From Stramenopiles sp. TOSAG23-3 (lineage: Eukaryota; Sar), in assembly GCA_900128585.1 (NCBI GenBank), contig LT642500.1, positions 1 to 16,050 on the forward strand: a DNA stretch of 16,050 bases, given 5' to 3'. The translations under genes and the position numbers were made by a program. The first letter of the stretch is position 1. Every line of letters begins with the position of its first letter. Under the pieces are notes generated by a model, which saw only the letters and a list, made by a program, of their open reading frames with translations, made no database searches and was not told where the DNA came from. Positions 1 to 8,940 of the stretch are shown one piece after another.

Positions 1-127
1 ACTCGGAAAAAGTTTATCATTCACGAAATGATCATCAGACAGCTCCAATAAGTAAATTTCGTCATGGTCATTCCGTTGACAAGCATCCTGCGAAGATTAG
101 GGGGGGGCGGGGCGTTGTTTTACTTAC
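1..127 (-). other. eIF3a intron 2, probably continuing past the left edge
   Basis: A GTAAGT donor starts at 127 directly after exon 2. A possible acceptor (CTAATCTTCGCAG) ends at 88, giving an intron of only 40 nt. The following 29 codons to the window edge are open in the required frame. However, that peptide does not resemble eIF3a, the stretch is AT-rich unlike the two known exons, and there is no ACTAAC motif. I favour an intron whose true acceptor lies outside the window. Confidence 0.6.
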
Positions 128-1742
128 CTTTGCTAGCTGTTCAAGCGATCTGACGACAAGCAGAGCGTCTATTCCGTCGGCGTACTTGCTGAACTGCTCG
201 TTCTCCCTGAGCCATTTGATCAATGGGACGACGTCCTTCACCATGGACATGGGCCGCTTTCCATTCTCTAAAATATCAAACAATTGCTGTATTTGCGGAG
301 GGCAAATTTCCAGCAAGTTCATGGACACCAATTGCTCCATTAGAGACGAACGTTGTGGGCTGAAATGGTAACCCAACAGGGCGGCCATTTCTTTGTGCTT
401 GTGGGTCTCGACATCATCGTATTCGCTGACGCCGTCGCCTTTCGAAAAAATTGGAACCGCGAGGGCCGCAAGGATCAGGCAGCTCGCCATGCTGTTCAGG
501 CTTTCGCCCGAGTCTTCGGTCGACTTGTCTTCCAAGTTGTACAGTTTAAGCCACGCGTACGCATGAAACAAGTAGTTTTTCGATACGAGAAACATCTGAA
601 AGAGAAAGAAAAAATCAAAGGGGTGTTAGTCCGTGGTCTTCAGGGGCGAACGAAGGGGGTGCGTGCGGGGGTGGGGGGCAGGGGCGTTCTATGGTCTGGT
701 CGGCGAAACATTGCTCAGAAAAATATGATTCCGGATAGCTGTTTATCCTCAGCCCGCAAGTATTGCGGTAGGAAGAGGGAGCTGTTTATCATCATAGCGA
801 AAGTTGCGCCGTGTTGGCAAAAACACACGTGCCCGAAAGGGGGGAGTAGTGGGGAAAGGGGTGGTGGTGCGGGCGGGCGGTACTTACATCCGTGAGGCGA
901 CGGTAATACTCCGCCATCATTTCCTTCTGTACAGGTCTATTAATGATCCCAATAACTCTGTGAATTTCCTCGATCGTCTTGTACGCTTCTCGGAGCATTT
1001 GGAGGTCCACGGCGGCCTTGAGCTGCCTAAACTTCGTTTTCAAGTGCTTCTCGTACACGTCGGCGTTGAGCACAATCTGGTAGCTCGGGCGCTTTGGGTT
1101 CTCCTGCGTCGACCACTTTTCGATCGACACCAAGTGGCGGCGGATAAATTCACAAATGCGCCTGAACTCCTGCTTTCGCTCGTACTTGATGCAGAAGTCG
1201 TACGCCCTCCCGCACGTATTGTGGTAAACGTGCTCTAGTTTGTTGTTGTTCCTGACAATGTCCAGCACCGTGCGGTACGCGTCGTGGAGGAAGCGCAACC
1301 ACGGGACCAAGGTCTCGCGCTCGACGCGCTCCCGGTCCCCTTCCGTAGTGACCGACGTCAGCATAAGCGTTTCCGCAGACGCGATGTCGTCCAAGTCGTC
1401 CGACGCTTCCAACTTAAAGTTGGACCGGGACAGGGCGTCCTCGCACCTCTGTTCGGCAAGGTCGAGGAAGTACTGCACGACCGTTTGCAGGGACTCCGGC
1501 TGGTGCTGCTGGCTTATGGACCGGTACTGGTGAAGGCCGTCCTTGGCGTAGACGTTTCGTCTGAGGTCCACACAGATTCTAATGTATAATTTCATCATTT
1601 CCTCGTGAGTTTTTGTCCATGATTTGTGGCGCTTGGATGTCAAAATGTTGTTCAACGTTTCAATGGCGTGTTGCTTCTTTCCGGTGGCATACAGCTCATT
1701 GGCACGTCGAAGTGCGCTTTCTGGTTTTTGATGGTGTGCCAT
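128..1742 (-). CDS. EIF3A: eIF3a (translation initiation factor 3 subunit A), N-terminal part, partial
   Basis: This is the scaffold subunit of the cytosolic eIF3 complex, which binds the 40S ribosome and recruits initiation factors. Exon 1 is complement(888..1742), 285 codons from the ATG at 1742. Exon 2 is complement(128..595), 156 codons. Both junctions are phase 0, with GTAAGT donors after 888 and after 128 and a TTTCTCTTTCAG acceptor before 595. I recognise the family from the start (RANELYATGKKQHAIETL), then CVDLRRNVYAKDGLHQY, LVPWLRFL, VYHNTCGRAYDFC and, across the splice, YYRRLTD joined to LFHAYAWLKLYNL; all align in order with other eIF3a proteins. The 441 residues seen cover the helical N-terminal region and the start of the PCI domain. 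Full-length eIF3a is usually about 900-1400 residues, so most of the gene lies left of the window. The exon after 128 is not established. Family identity is confident; the left boundary is limited by the window. Confidence 0.92.
596..887 (-). other. eIF3a intron 1 (292 bp, phase 0)
   Basis: The donor GTAAGT starts at 887 and the acceptor ends with AG at 597-596 after a pyrimidine tract. An ACTAAC branch-like motif lies at 630-625, with its branch A about 30 nt from the acceptor. Removing the intron restores the eIF3a reading frame and alignment. The intron is C-rich on the sense strand next to the donor and again at 684-655. Confidence 0.9.
655..684 (+). other. Four-run G-quadruplex motif inside eIF3a intron 1, template strand
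   Basis: Four G runs (5, 5, 6 and 4 bases) are separated by loops of 7, 1 and 2 bases, which fits the usual G3+N1-7 pattern. It lies on the plus strand, which is the template for eIF3a, so the pre-mRNA carries the C-rich complement. A second, looser G-rich block lies at 839-880 next to the donor. Only the motif is seen; folding is inferred. Confidence 0.55.
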
Positions 1743-1932
1743 CGTGCGGGGTGCAGTATCGTACGAGTGTGAGTGTCGTGTGGATATACTTGCAGTTCGT
1801 GTAAGAAAGAAAAATAATTAAAATGTCCCGTGTCTCCAAATGCTTCTGTTGAAAAATTACAACGTTACTTCTGTATCTCAACAAGACTAACCTGTGAACA
1901 GACGTGAGCAGTTAAGACGGTATGGTATGTTT

Positions 1933-1969
1933 GCTGAGCTGGGCTGAGCTGGACTGAGCTGGGCTGAGC
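1933..1969 (+). repeat. 10-bp tandem repeat, about 3.7 copies
   Basis: Units GCTGAGCTGG, GCTGAGCTGG, ACTGAGCTGG and a partial GCTGAGC run without gaps. The array lies about 190 bp upstream of the eIF3a ATG, in its likely promoter or 5' UTR. Confidence 0.9.
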
Positions 1970-1985
1970 CTTTCGTTCGGGCGTC

Positions 1986-2001
1986 TTCCTTCCTTCCTTC
2001 C
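1986..2001 (+). repeat. TTCC microsatellite, 4 copies
   Basis: Four perfect TTCC units follow shortly after the 10-bp array. It is short and may be ordinary slippage. Confidence 0.8.
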
Positions 2002-3352
2002 TCCTTTCCACTGGTCGTCGGTGCTCGGTGTTCTTGTCTTCTCGCAACATCATCATCACAAATCCAAAACTAAAATATGAATCCCATTGTATCCAGCCTA
2101 TCTCCTACAACTAACTAGCAAGAGCCACCAAGTGAAGAAGGGAAGAAAGGAACAAGGGATATAATGCAATGAAATAGAAATAACAAGTACGTACGTATCG
2201 TATTTATATATAAGCCCACCCTAAGCAAGTAAAGCCAATTCTTTTTCCTATTTACTCTTTCTTATTCATAGTACGGTATTTAGTAGTTTAAAGCAAATTG
2301 GATGTTTTCTTCGTTCTCTCTATGTATTTATTCGGTATTTGCTTCAATAGTATTGTATGTAGTATGGATGGAACCAAGCCCAATCAATCCTTCTTTTTCT
2401 TTTGTTCGCAACCAACCACTTTTAGAAGCGAAGTAGAAATAAATTGAATTAGAGCTGGACAAACAAATATTAAGGATATATGTATATATATGCTATGTAT
2501 ATGTAAAATAGGTATATTTTATCACTTTTTTAATTCTATTTGCTTATTTTTAATATTGAGAAATGATTTCATTTAAATTCCTATATCTACAATGACATTA
2601 TCATTCCAAAAGGTCTTACGTCGTTATCCAAATAAACACATATCCTTAATTGAAGCTTATATCATATATACTCTTTCAACAAGTTAGACTATGTAACATT
2701 CCCCTATCAACATTTAATTTTCTTTTCCTTGAAAGCTTGAATTCGTGGTGAGTGTCTTATAAGTACAAAATATAGTAGAAGTATAAATATACCTATCTAT
2801 CTTATAATTAGGAAGAGAATAGGCTCACTTCACAAAAAATGAATGAGGACTCTCCATTGTCTTCTTATTGTTCTGTTTATAGCTATCCTTGTAAAAGATG
2901 ATGCTTGAAATGAATTTATTTCCTATATAAATATATATTCTAAATATGTATATAACTATAACAAAATATGTATAAAATGAATGGTGATGAAGAAAAGAGA
3001 GGTTTTCGTTCTCCTTCGATACTGTACGTATATAATAGAAGTAAATAATGGAAAATAGCATTAACACAGGAAGACGAATTAGAAAGATCACCTATACTGT
3101 ACTATAGCCCTACACCATGGCGATAGATTGCCTACTTATTCCTCACTAGAATATGCAATATTACATAGATGAAATAGTGTATCGTATGACAATATATATT
3201 AATTCTTTATAGGCATTATAATGGATTAATGTACACTTAGTTTATATACTAATTATTAATGTTTAATTTCAACTATATTTAGATATAAGTATATATTTTC
3301 CATATACTAACTTATACCACTATTTAAAATATGGTAAAAATTTCAAGCCAAA

Positions 3353-3384
3353 GCCAAACTGCCAAACTGCCAAACTGTTAAACT
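3353..3384 (+). repeat. 8-bp tandem repeat, 4 copies
   Basis: Three perfect GCCAAACT units are followed by one GTTAAACT variant. A truncated GCCAAA unit precedes them at 3347-3352. The array is isolated in AT-rich intergenic DNA. Confidence 0.9.
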
Positions 3385-3660
3385 CAACACTGAACTCGAT
3401 GGATTTTTAATTTTCGATTGCTTTAGCTCACTTTGCTTTGCTTCACTTTTTCCTCAAGGTTTCTTTTCATCATGTCCTGTTATTCGTATGTAAGTAAAAA
3501 TATCTGTGATTGATACCTTCTTCCTCGTAAATATAATATAAAATAAAAATACCTTCGTAGTAAAAAAGCTAAAAGAGCGCTTATATTACATAATTAAATA
3601 AGAAAGAACTCCATATATAATCGTTTCTTCCCAAATAGCTGTAATATATGGCCAGAAGAA

Positions 3661-3677
3661 TCGAATCGAATCGAATC
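3661..3677 (+). repeat. 5-bp tandem repeat TCGAA, 3.4 copies
   Basis: Three TCGAA units and a trailing TC. It is short and about 75 bp before the 12-bp minisatellite. Confidence 0.8.
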
Positions 3678-3734
3678 TATAATAATCTAGGATAGAAATA
3701 CGTTTTATTTTAGGAAGGAATGAAGGGGAATGAA

Positions 3735-3866
3735 TAATGAAGGAATGAAGAAAGGCATGAAGAAAGGAATGAAGAAAGGCATGAATGAAGGAATGAAGAA
3801 AGGAATGAATGAAGGAATAGAGAAAGGCATGAATGAAGGAATGAAGAAAGGCATGAAGAAAGGAAG
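3735..3866 (+). repeat. 12-bp minisatellite, 11 units
   Basis: Eleven units hold an exact 12-bp register with no indels. They are of two main types, GAAGAAAGG(C/A)A(T/G) and GAATGAAGGAAT, interleaved along the array; unit 7 starts AGAG. Each unit is three 4-bp purine-rich subunits, so it probably grew from a GAAG/GAAT-type microsatellite. Flanks at 3713-3734 and 3867-3882 are degenerate versions of the same sequence. Confidence 0.92.
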
Positions 3867-4524
3867 GAAGGAATGTGAATGAGTACTGCAGGAAAAACTC
3901 TTATTTCATTTTTTTAATTATTATTTATATACGTGACTTATCTACGAAGCTATATATAGTAAATAGGAACTAATTTTAAATTTATGAAATAATCCTGATA
4001 GAAAACATGATGATAGTATTGAAGAAAAGTGTGTCTGGACTTCTTCTTTTGGGTAGTATGCAAGAAATAAGGAAATGTTTGCACTTCTATCCCCCATCAA
4101 ATGTTCAATCATATATTTATTATGAAGTTATATAGTAATGTAATTATTATTCCCACTTGAATAAGTAGACACATACCCTTAATGTGTTTAAAGGAATGAA
4201 GTATAACACTAACTGATTTAATATTTTTGTAATTAATATTATTAAAATATAGAATAAAACATTATGTTGTAAAACTACTAAATACTAACTACACAACAAA
4301 ATGAACTGACTGAAGTCAATCCACTTGGTAGAAAGGTGGAAATGAATCGTTCATCAAATTGACAGAGAGTGTGAGTGAGACGCGAGAGAGAAACGTAGCC
4401 CGTGTGTATAACCACCTCGACGTAGTACGTAGGCACGCATTCGTATTGTTTACAGGGGTTACTGGAACCTCCGGTCAGCTAGCAAGAATACCAATCGATT
4501 GATCCAACCAACACAGCATTAACC

Positions 4525-5237
4525 ATGGCATCGAGGAAGGCTTTGCCCCCGTTTAAAGGTAAGTTAACACTTCGCCCTCCCGTTCCCACCCTCTTCCGCC
4601 GCGCACATGACTAACCACGCCTTGCCCATTTCCTTTCTATTACTTAGTGGTATTGCTTGGCAATTCCGGGGTAGGAAAATCGAATTTGTTGTCGATGTTA
4701 AACTCGGGTGAGTTCAGCCACGAGTTTAAAAGCACTGTTGGGGTCGAATTCTTGACCAAACAGCTCGAAGTAGATGGAACCATTGTGAAAGCGCAAATTT
4801 GGGATACAGCCGGGCAGGAACGGTTCAGCTCGATGATGGGGACCTACTACCGCAAAGCCAAGGGGGCGATGCTGGTGTATGATATATCGAAGAAAGAGAC
4901 CCTGCCAGCGGTGGAACGGTGGAAAAACGAATTGTTGCAACACGCAAATAAAGACGTTGTGATGGTCCTTGCCGGGAATAAGTGTGACCTGGGCGGGGAG
5001 GCCAGACAAATAACAACCGAGGAGGGCAAGGCTTTTGCAGAGCAACACGGGATGGAATTCTTCGAAACCTCCGCACTTGAAGATATAAACGTACGAAAAT
5101 CATTTACAAAACTCATGGTAGGCATTTACCACAAAATGGTCGACCCCGCGGAAGAAACGTCTGCCGCAAAAAGTGCGGACAACAGTGTCACGTTAGAAGC
5201 CAACCCAAGCTCTGCAAAAAAAAAATCGTGTTGCTAG
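4525..5237 (+). CDS. RAB11: Rab11-family small GTPase
   Basis: A membrane-traffic switch GTPase; Rab11 proteins act at recycling endosomes and the trans-Golgi and in ciliary vesicle delivery. Exon 1 is 4525..4558 (11 codons plus one base) and exon 2 is 4648..5237; the split codon is the first Val of VVLLG, giving 207 residues. Motifs: P-loop GNSGVGKS at 16-23, switch I STVGVEF with Thr41, WDTAGQE at 63-69, NKCD at 122-125, ETSAL at 151-155, and a C-terminal SCC, a double-cysteine geranylgeranylation signal. Rab11-like traits are SNLLS after the P-loop, VDG..VKAQIWDTAGQERF, ERWKNEL and ETSALEDINV. The P-loop has Asn where Rab11 usually has Asp. AATAAA follows the stop by 11 bases. The ATG at 4525 is chosen because the GTG at 4647 is just the splice junction. 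Rab identity is near certain; the Rab11 subfamily is likely. Confidence 0.93.
4559..4647 (+). other. Rab intron (89 bp, phase 1)
   Basis: The donor GTAAGT starts at 4559, ACTAAC lies at 4610-4615, and a pyrimidine-rich tract leads to TTACTTAG ending at 4647. Splicing joins a short leader to the P-loop exon and restores the typical K-VVLLGNSGVGKS start. Four C3 runs (4575-4591) follow the donor, so the template strand fits a G-quadruplex pattern with loops of 1, 3 and 1. Confidence 0.93.
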
Positions 5238-5966
5238 AAATGTCTCTAAATAAAGACCATGATGCGAGCACCGCGTTGAGTGGGCAGGGGGAAGATTTTT
5301 AAATTTTTTTCCAAAACAAATCATATGATAACAAAAGAGATAAGCCATATTCATACTTACTATTTGTGCGTGCCGTGTAATGTAAACGGTAACTTAAGAA
5401 TTCTAACACACAGCATTGTTTAAAAACTAAAAACAAACATTTGGCTGTTATTTAAGTAGTACGAAGATAAAATTTATCATCTTCATGGACTGCGAACATA
5501 TCTCTGCTCCTCAGAGTTTACTAAACAATATACCCTGTGTCACTGAGTCTCGACAATCATTCTCATGTGTACTCCATGCTTGAGTAAAACTTATGTCGAT
5601 GTGCGTCGATGTCAAAAGACACGCAGTCAACTTCCTCATCCGGTGTCTCACTCGTAAATTAATCAGGTCCTTGTGCGATTTCATGAGCAGCGGCGAGAGT
5701 GTTTCAAGGGTGCTCGTTGTCTGTCTTGCAAACCAGCCAGGGAATTGTCATTTGAGATGTTCAAGTTTTTGTACTTTTGTATTTGATTTTATGAGTCGTA
5801 AAATAATCATACTTTTTTTTGCTTTGTAACTTTTAAGAGTACTCCTTGCTGCTAATCATAAACACAGTTGACAACACTCTAATAATAAAACATTATCACA
5901 CATTTACACACTTGCACACCTCTCTAAAAATGTTGAGGGACATACTTCGTAACTGCGGGCCAATCA
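5238..5966. other. Convergent intergenic region between Rab and Sen1-like genes
   Basis: AT-rich DNA holding the 3' ends of both genes. The one longer frame (5593-5829, plus) encodes 78 residues with no recognisable domain and is probably chance. I see no clear minus-strand AATAAA close to the helicase stop. Confidence 0.7.
5249..5254 (+). terminator. Poly(A) signal AATAAA of the Rab gene
   Basis: A canonical AATAAA hexamer starts 12 bases after the stop codon, followed by a GC-richer stretch. If used, the 3' UTR is very short. Confidence 0.6.
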
Positions 5967-8798
5967 TCAGTCCGCGTCCAACGCCGTCACCGTGAGATAG
6001 ATTCCCTTTTGCACAACGTGCTTGATGAACTTGCCCCAAACAGGAGAGTTTTCGAGACTTGACTTTCGACCGACAACGAGCATCGAGTACTTTGCTCGAG
6101 TGAGGGCGACGTTCATTCGCTGGCAATCCGAGACAAACCCTACGCCTTTCTTCGCATTTCCATCTGCCCGGACTGTGGAAAGAACAACCACATCGCGCTC
6201 TTGGCCCTGAAAACCGTCCACACTGCGAATAATGCTATCGGCGGAAGGGTACTTGTTGCTGTCTAACTTTTTCGTTGCCAAGAACTGCTTGTACCGCTCC
6301 CGGAGCAGCCTCACTTGGTCTGAATACATGCAAATCACCCCGATTCGGTTCATGTCCACGCACGTTTTGAACGATTTGCAGAGGCGAAAGATCAGCTGAA
6401 TGCAAAACGCCGCCTCTTCCTTGTTGCTGTACGACAGGCTTCGGGAGCACTGCTGCTCTTGGCCCGCTGCAATATCGTAGAATACCAGAGAAGAAAACCC
6501 CGTGAACCCATGGTACGGCCGCCGAAAGGCGTTCGGATCGGAAATCCCACTTTTCAGAAGCCCGCCGTAGAAGGCGGCGCTGGGGAAAGAACAAATCAAA
6601 GGGTGCATCCGGTACTGCAGGCTCAAAAAATGAACGCAGTGCCCCCCTTTCTGCAAGCGCTCAAACAGACTCCGGCGGCAAAGGACGCCCGTTTTACCCT
6701 TGCTATGTATGGTGGCGGGCAATTGGGCCGGGTCGCCGCAGAGGACACACTGGTCGCAGCCCAGCCGTAACGGGATCAAAGTCGAGACCTCCGTGGACTG
6801 GGCCGCCTCATCGATGACGCATACGCTGAACTTGGTGTTCTCTATGATCCGAAGACCTGCAGAGCTGAGGGTGCTGAACACGATCTCGGCCTGGCTTATG
6901 ACTATTTCTTTCAGTCGGCGGCGGGAGGCCTCGTTGCGCGGACCTTGCAGGGTATCGTAAATGCCAATCTCTGTCGTCGCCCGGTCGAAGTTTTCTTTCG
7001 CACGGAGGAAGTCCGACTTCACCTTTTCCTCGTCCGACCGGCTCGTCTGGTGCCTGTGCGGCCCTAACAAATTGAAAAACACGAACCGGAACACGGACAG
7101 CAAGTTCTGTTTCGCTTGCTTCTGTTTCGCCTCCGCGGTAGCGCGCATTGCTTTCAAACTGTCCGTTGTCAAAGCCTCGTACTTCTTAATTTCGTCGTTC
7201 AACGATATCGCGTGCAAGGCTCGGCCGTGCCCCGACCCCAGCCGGAGCATCCGCGGGTGAAAATGAGACCCGGCACCGTCGACAAACTTGTTGGTCAAAA
7301 TCCGCATTGCCATGTTGTCTACCGCCGCGTTTGACGGCGCGGCCATCAAAATTCTAGGTTTCTGCGGAAACGACATGGTCATCCATTTCTCCCACCAGAG
7401 CGAGGCCGAGGCCCACTTTTCAGTCTCGTCCTTCAGCTTCATGTTTGCGCTGTCAAACCGGCAAACGCTCCGGCATTGACGCATCACGACATACATGGAT
7501 CGGGTTATCGCTTTGTAATACTTGCTGTAGATGTGAAGGTGCAGGGTGTTGAGGACGCCGTGCAGGGTAGTGGTCTTTCCAGTCCCAGGCGGGCCTTGGA
7601 TCAGCGTGAACCCTTTCAGCGTCGTCGCCGCTATGATGGCGTCGTGCTGCGGCGCGTTGAACTTTTCTTTTATGTACGACCGATAGCGTGGGGACAGGGA
7701 CAGGTCATTCTCATTGCCGAGGTCCAACAGCTCATTGCTCCCCGCCTCGTTCTCCCGACTGCCCCCCCTGCTGGAGCTCGCCCCGCCCGCGCCTTCCCTC
7801 TCCGCCTTCTTGGCCTTGGCCTTTACCTCCCTCCCATTAGCGTTCAACAGCGGCTCCAATATCTGCAGCGACCGAACGTTTAGCAACGCGTCGTACTCCC
7901 GCTGCACAGTGTTCAAAGATTCAATCTGCCACGCAAAATACTGCTTGTTCTCTCTCCGAAAATGATCAAAATTCGCTTTTATTTGCAACTCAAAAAGGGC
8001 CTCTTCTCGCACGCCTGGGACCTTGTGGTACGGCGACAGGGCTCTAACCCTTTGCACCACCCCGAAGAACAAGTTGCCTCCGCTGCCACCCGCGATGCTG
8101 CCGCTTGTCGGGCGCTGCTGGCAGTCAAAAATGGGGGACGTGGAAAACACCAAGACGTCCAGGCGCCGGAAGGGCTCCGTTTGACCCTGCCACCGGTGAA
8201 CTTGCGAAGAGGCAACATTTTTAAAACTGCTGCTGTCCCGAACCCCCATCACACTGACGGATATTGTATTCCTACGCTCGTCCGGATCTGCAACGCAACG
8301 AAACGGTGGTATTTTTCTATTCCGGCGAAGCTTGTCCAACTGCCCATCGATTTGAGCAACGCACTCTTGAAAATGCAACGGGACGAAAGTCTTCATGTAA
8401 CTTTCCACGGACGCGAACCCCCACGAGTCCGCGACCGGGCGGCGCTGAATCTCCGCAAGGTTTCCTGGCGCCAGCTGAAGGACTCGGTCTGCAATAGTCT
8501 TTGAGTAATTGTGGTTTTGCGCCATGTGCGTGTTCCGAGAATTCTGCGGCGGGGGCCACCTTCTTTTCTTTCTCGCCCTGTCCTGCCCGAATCCGTTTGA
8601 ATTCCTCCCACTGCCTTGCCGGGAGCTACCGGAAGAGGAGGCCACCGCTTGCCTCTTCGGCTTTGAGGTCGTTAAATCGATCACTGACCTATACCGGTAC
8701 CCCGTGTTTGCAGAAGCAGCAACGGGTCGTGATCGTTTTCTCCTCCCCGTTGACGACGTGTTGGATCGGGGGATGAAATTTATCCGCTTCATCGGCAT
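5967..8798 (-). CDS. SEN1: Sen1/senataxin-like superfamily 1B RNA/DNA helicase
   Basis: Sen1-type helicases unwind RNA:DNA hybrids and act in the nucleus in transcription termination and R-loop removal. The gene is one exon of 943 codons from the ATG at 8798; a TGA at 8846-8844 closes the frame upstream. Motifs in order: Q-motif FNAPQHDAI at 380-388, Walker A GPPGTGKTTT at 402-411, APSNAAVDNM at 487-496, Walker B DEAA at 663-666, GDPAQLP at 688-694, QYRMHP at 728-733, VDGFQGQE at 860-867, NVALTRAK at 896-903. DEAAQSTEVSTLIPL, VRADGNAKKGVGFVSD and RRSLFERL resemble Sen1 more than UPF1. The N-terminus is basic with NLS-like RRKRSRP and RARKKRRWPPP, and a charged Gly/Ser linker precedes motif I. 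Yeast Sen1 and human senataxin exceed 2000 residues, so this is a compact form without the long N-terminal scaffold. A hydrophobic run (LLSVFRFVFFNLLG, about 566-579) between motifs Ia and II is unusual. Confidence 0.88.
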   Translation of the reverse strand: MPMKRINFIPRSNTSSTGRRKRSRPVAASANTGYRYRSVIDLTTSKPKRQAVASSSGSSRQGSGRNSNGFGQDRARKKRRWPPPQNSRNTHMAQNHNYSKTIADRVLQLAPGNLAEIQRRPVADSWGFASVESYMKTFVPLHFQECVAQIDGQLDKLRRNRKIPPFRCVADPDERRNTISVSVMGVRDSSSFKNVASSQVHRWQGQTEPFRRLDVLVFSTSPIFDCQQRPTSGSIAGGSGGNLFFGVVQRVRALSPYHKVPGVREEALFELQIKANFDHFRRENKQYFAWQIESLNTVQREYDALLNVRSLQILEPLLNANGREVKAKAKKAEREGAGGASSSRGGSRENEAGSNELLDLGNENDLSLSPRYRSYIKEKFNAPQHDAIIAATTLKGFTLIQGPPGTGKTTTLHGVLNTLHLHIYSKYYKAITRSMYVVMRQCRSVCRFDSANMKLKDETEKWASASLWWEKWMTMSFPQKPRILMAAPSNAAVDNMAMRILTNKFVDGAGSHFHPRMLRLGSGHGRALHAISLNDEIKKYEALTTDSLKAMRATAEAKQKQAKQNLLSVFRFVFFNLLGPHRHQTSRSDEEKVKSDFLRAKENFDRATTEIGIYDTLQGPRNEASRRRLKEIVISQAEIVFSTLSSAGLRIIENTKFSVCVIDEAAQSTEVSTLIPLRLGCDQCVLCGDPAQLPATIHSKGKTGVLCRRSLFERLQKGGHCVHFLSLQYRMHPLICSFPSAAFYGGLLKSGISDPNAFRRPYHGFTGFSSLVFYDIAAGQEQQCSRSLSYSNKEEAAFCIQLIFRLCKSFKTCVDMNRIGVICMYSDQVRLLRERYKQFLATKKLDSNKYPSADSIIRSVDGFQGQERDVVVLSTVRADGNAKKGVGFVSDCQRMNVALTRAKYSMLVVGRKSSLENSPVWGKFIKHVVQKGIYLTVTALDAD

Positions 8799-8889
8799 GG
8801 TTTTGAATCGTTTACCACCCGGCACGCGCAAGTCCAATTCAAATCAGGCCCGGCGAAAGGTACATTTAATAGACAAGCACACACAGAAA

Positions 8890-8940
8890 GAAGAAGAAAA
8901 GAAGAAGAAAAGAAGAAGAAAAGTAGAAGAAAAGTAGAGA
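8890..8940 (+). repeat. 11-bp tandem repeat, about 4.6 copies
   Basis: Three perfect GAAGAAGAAAA units are followed by a GTAGAAGAAAA variant and a partial GTAGAGA. It lies about 90 bp upstream of the helicase ATG, where its transcript would be pyrimidine-rich, so it may be in the 5' UTR or promoter. Confidence 0.9.

Larger units (their letters stand above)
1743..4524. other. AT-rich intergenic region between divergent eIF3a and Rab11-like genes
   Basis: It must hold the 5' UTRs and promoters of both divergent genes. Open frames inside it are short, AT-driven and match no family I know. I saw no tRNA, rRNA or spliceosomal RNA. Recognisable structure is limited to short tandem arrays, listed separately. 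Composition becomes GC-richer from about 4375, just upstream of the Rab start, which probably marks its promoter or 5' UTR. Confidence 0.7.

Noticed and set aside
353-895. A 180-codon plus-strand frame over eIF3a exon 2 and intron 1
   Set aside because: Opposite-strand shadow of a recognised gene; no family resemblance.
2825-3091. An 88-codon minus-strand frame rich in Ile, Tyr and Phe
   Set aside because: Composition is what AT-rich DNA gives by chance; no conserved motif.
4407-4412. TATAAC as a TATA box for the Rab gene
   Set aside because: About 115 bp before the ATG in DNA with many TATA-like strings nearby; there is no transcript start to support it.
1743-4524. Mobile element or RNA gene in the large AT-rich gap
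   Set aside because: I found no transposase-like or reverse-transcriptase-like frame, terminal repeats, or tRNA and small nuclear RNA signatures; a covariance-model scan would be needed to exclude divergent RNAs.
5593-5829. A 78-codon plus-strand frame in the Rab/Sen1-like intergenic region
   Set aside because: No domain, no homology I recognise, AT-rich 3' end; most likely chance within 3' flanking DNA.
8835-8837. A longer helicase start using TTG at 8837
   Set aside because: TTG starts are very unlikely in a nuclear eukaryotic gene, and two ATGs follow at 8798 and 8792; a stop lies three codons upstream of the TTG.
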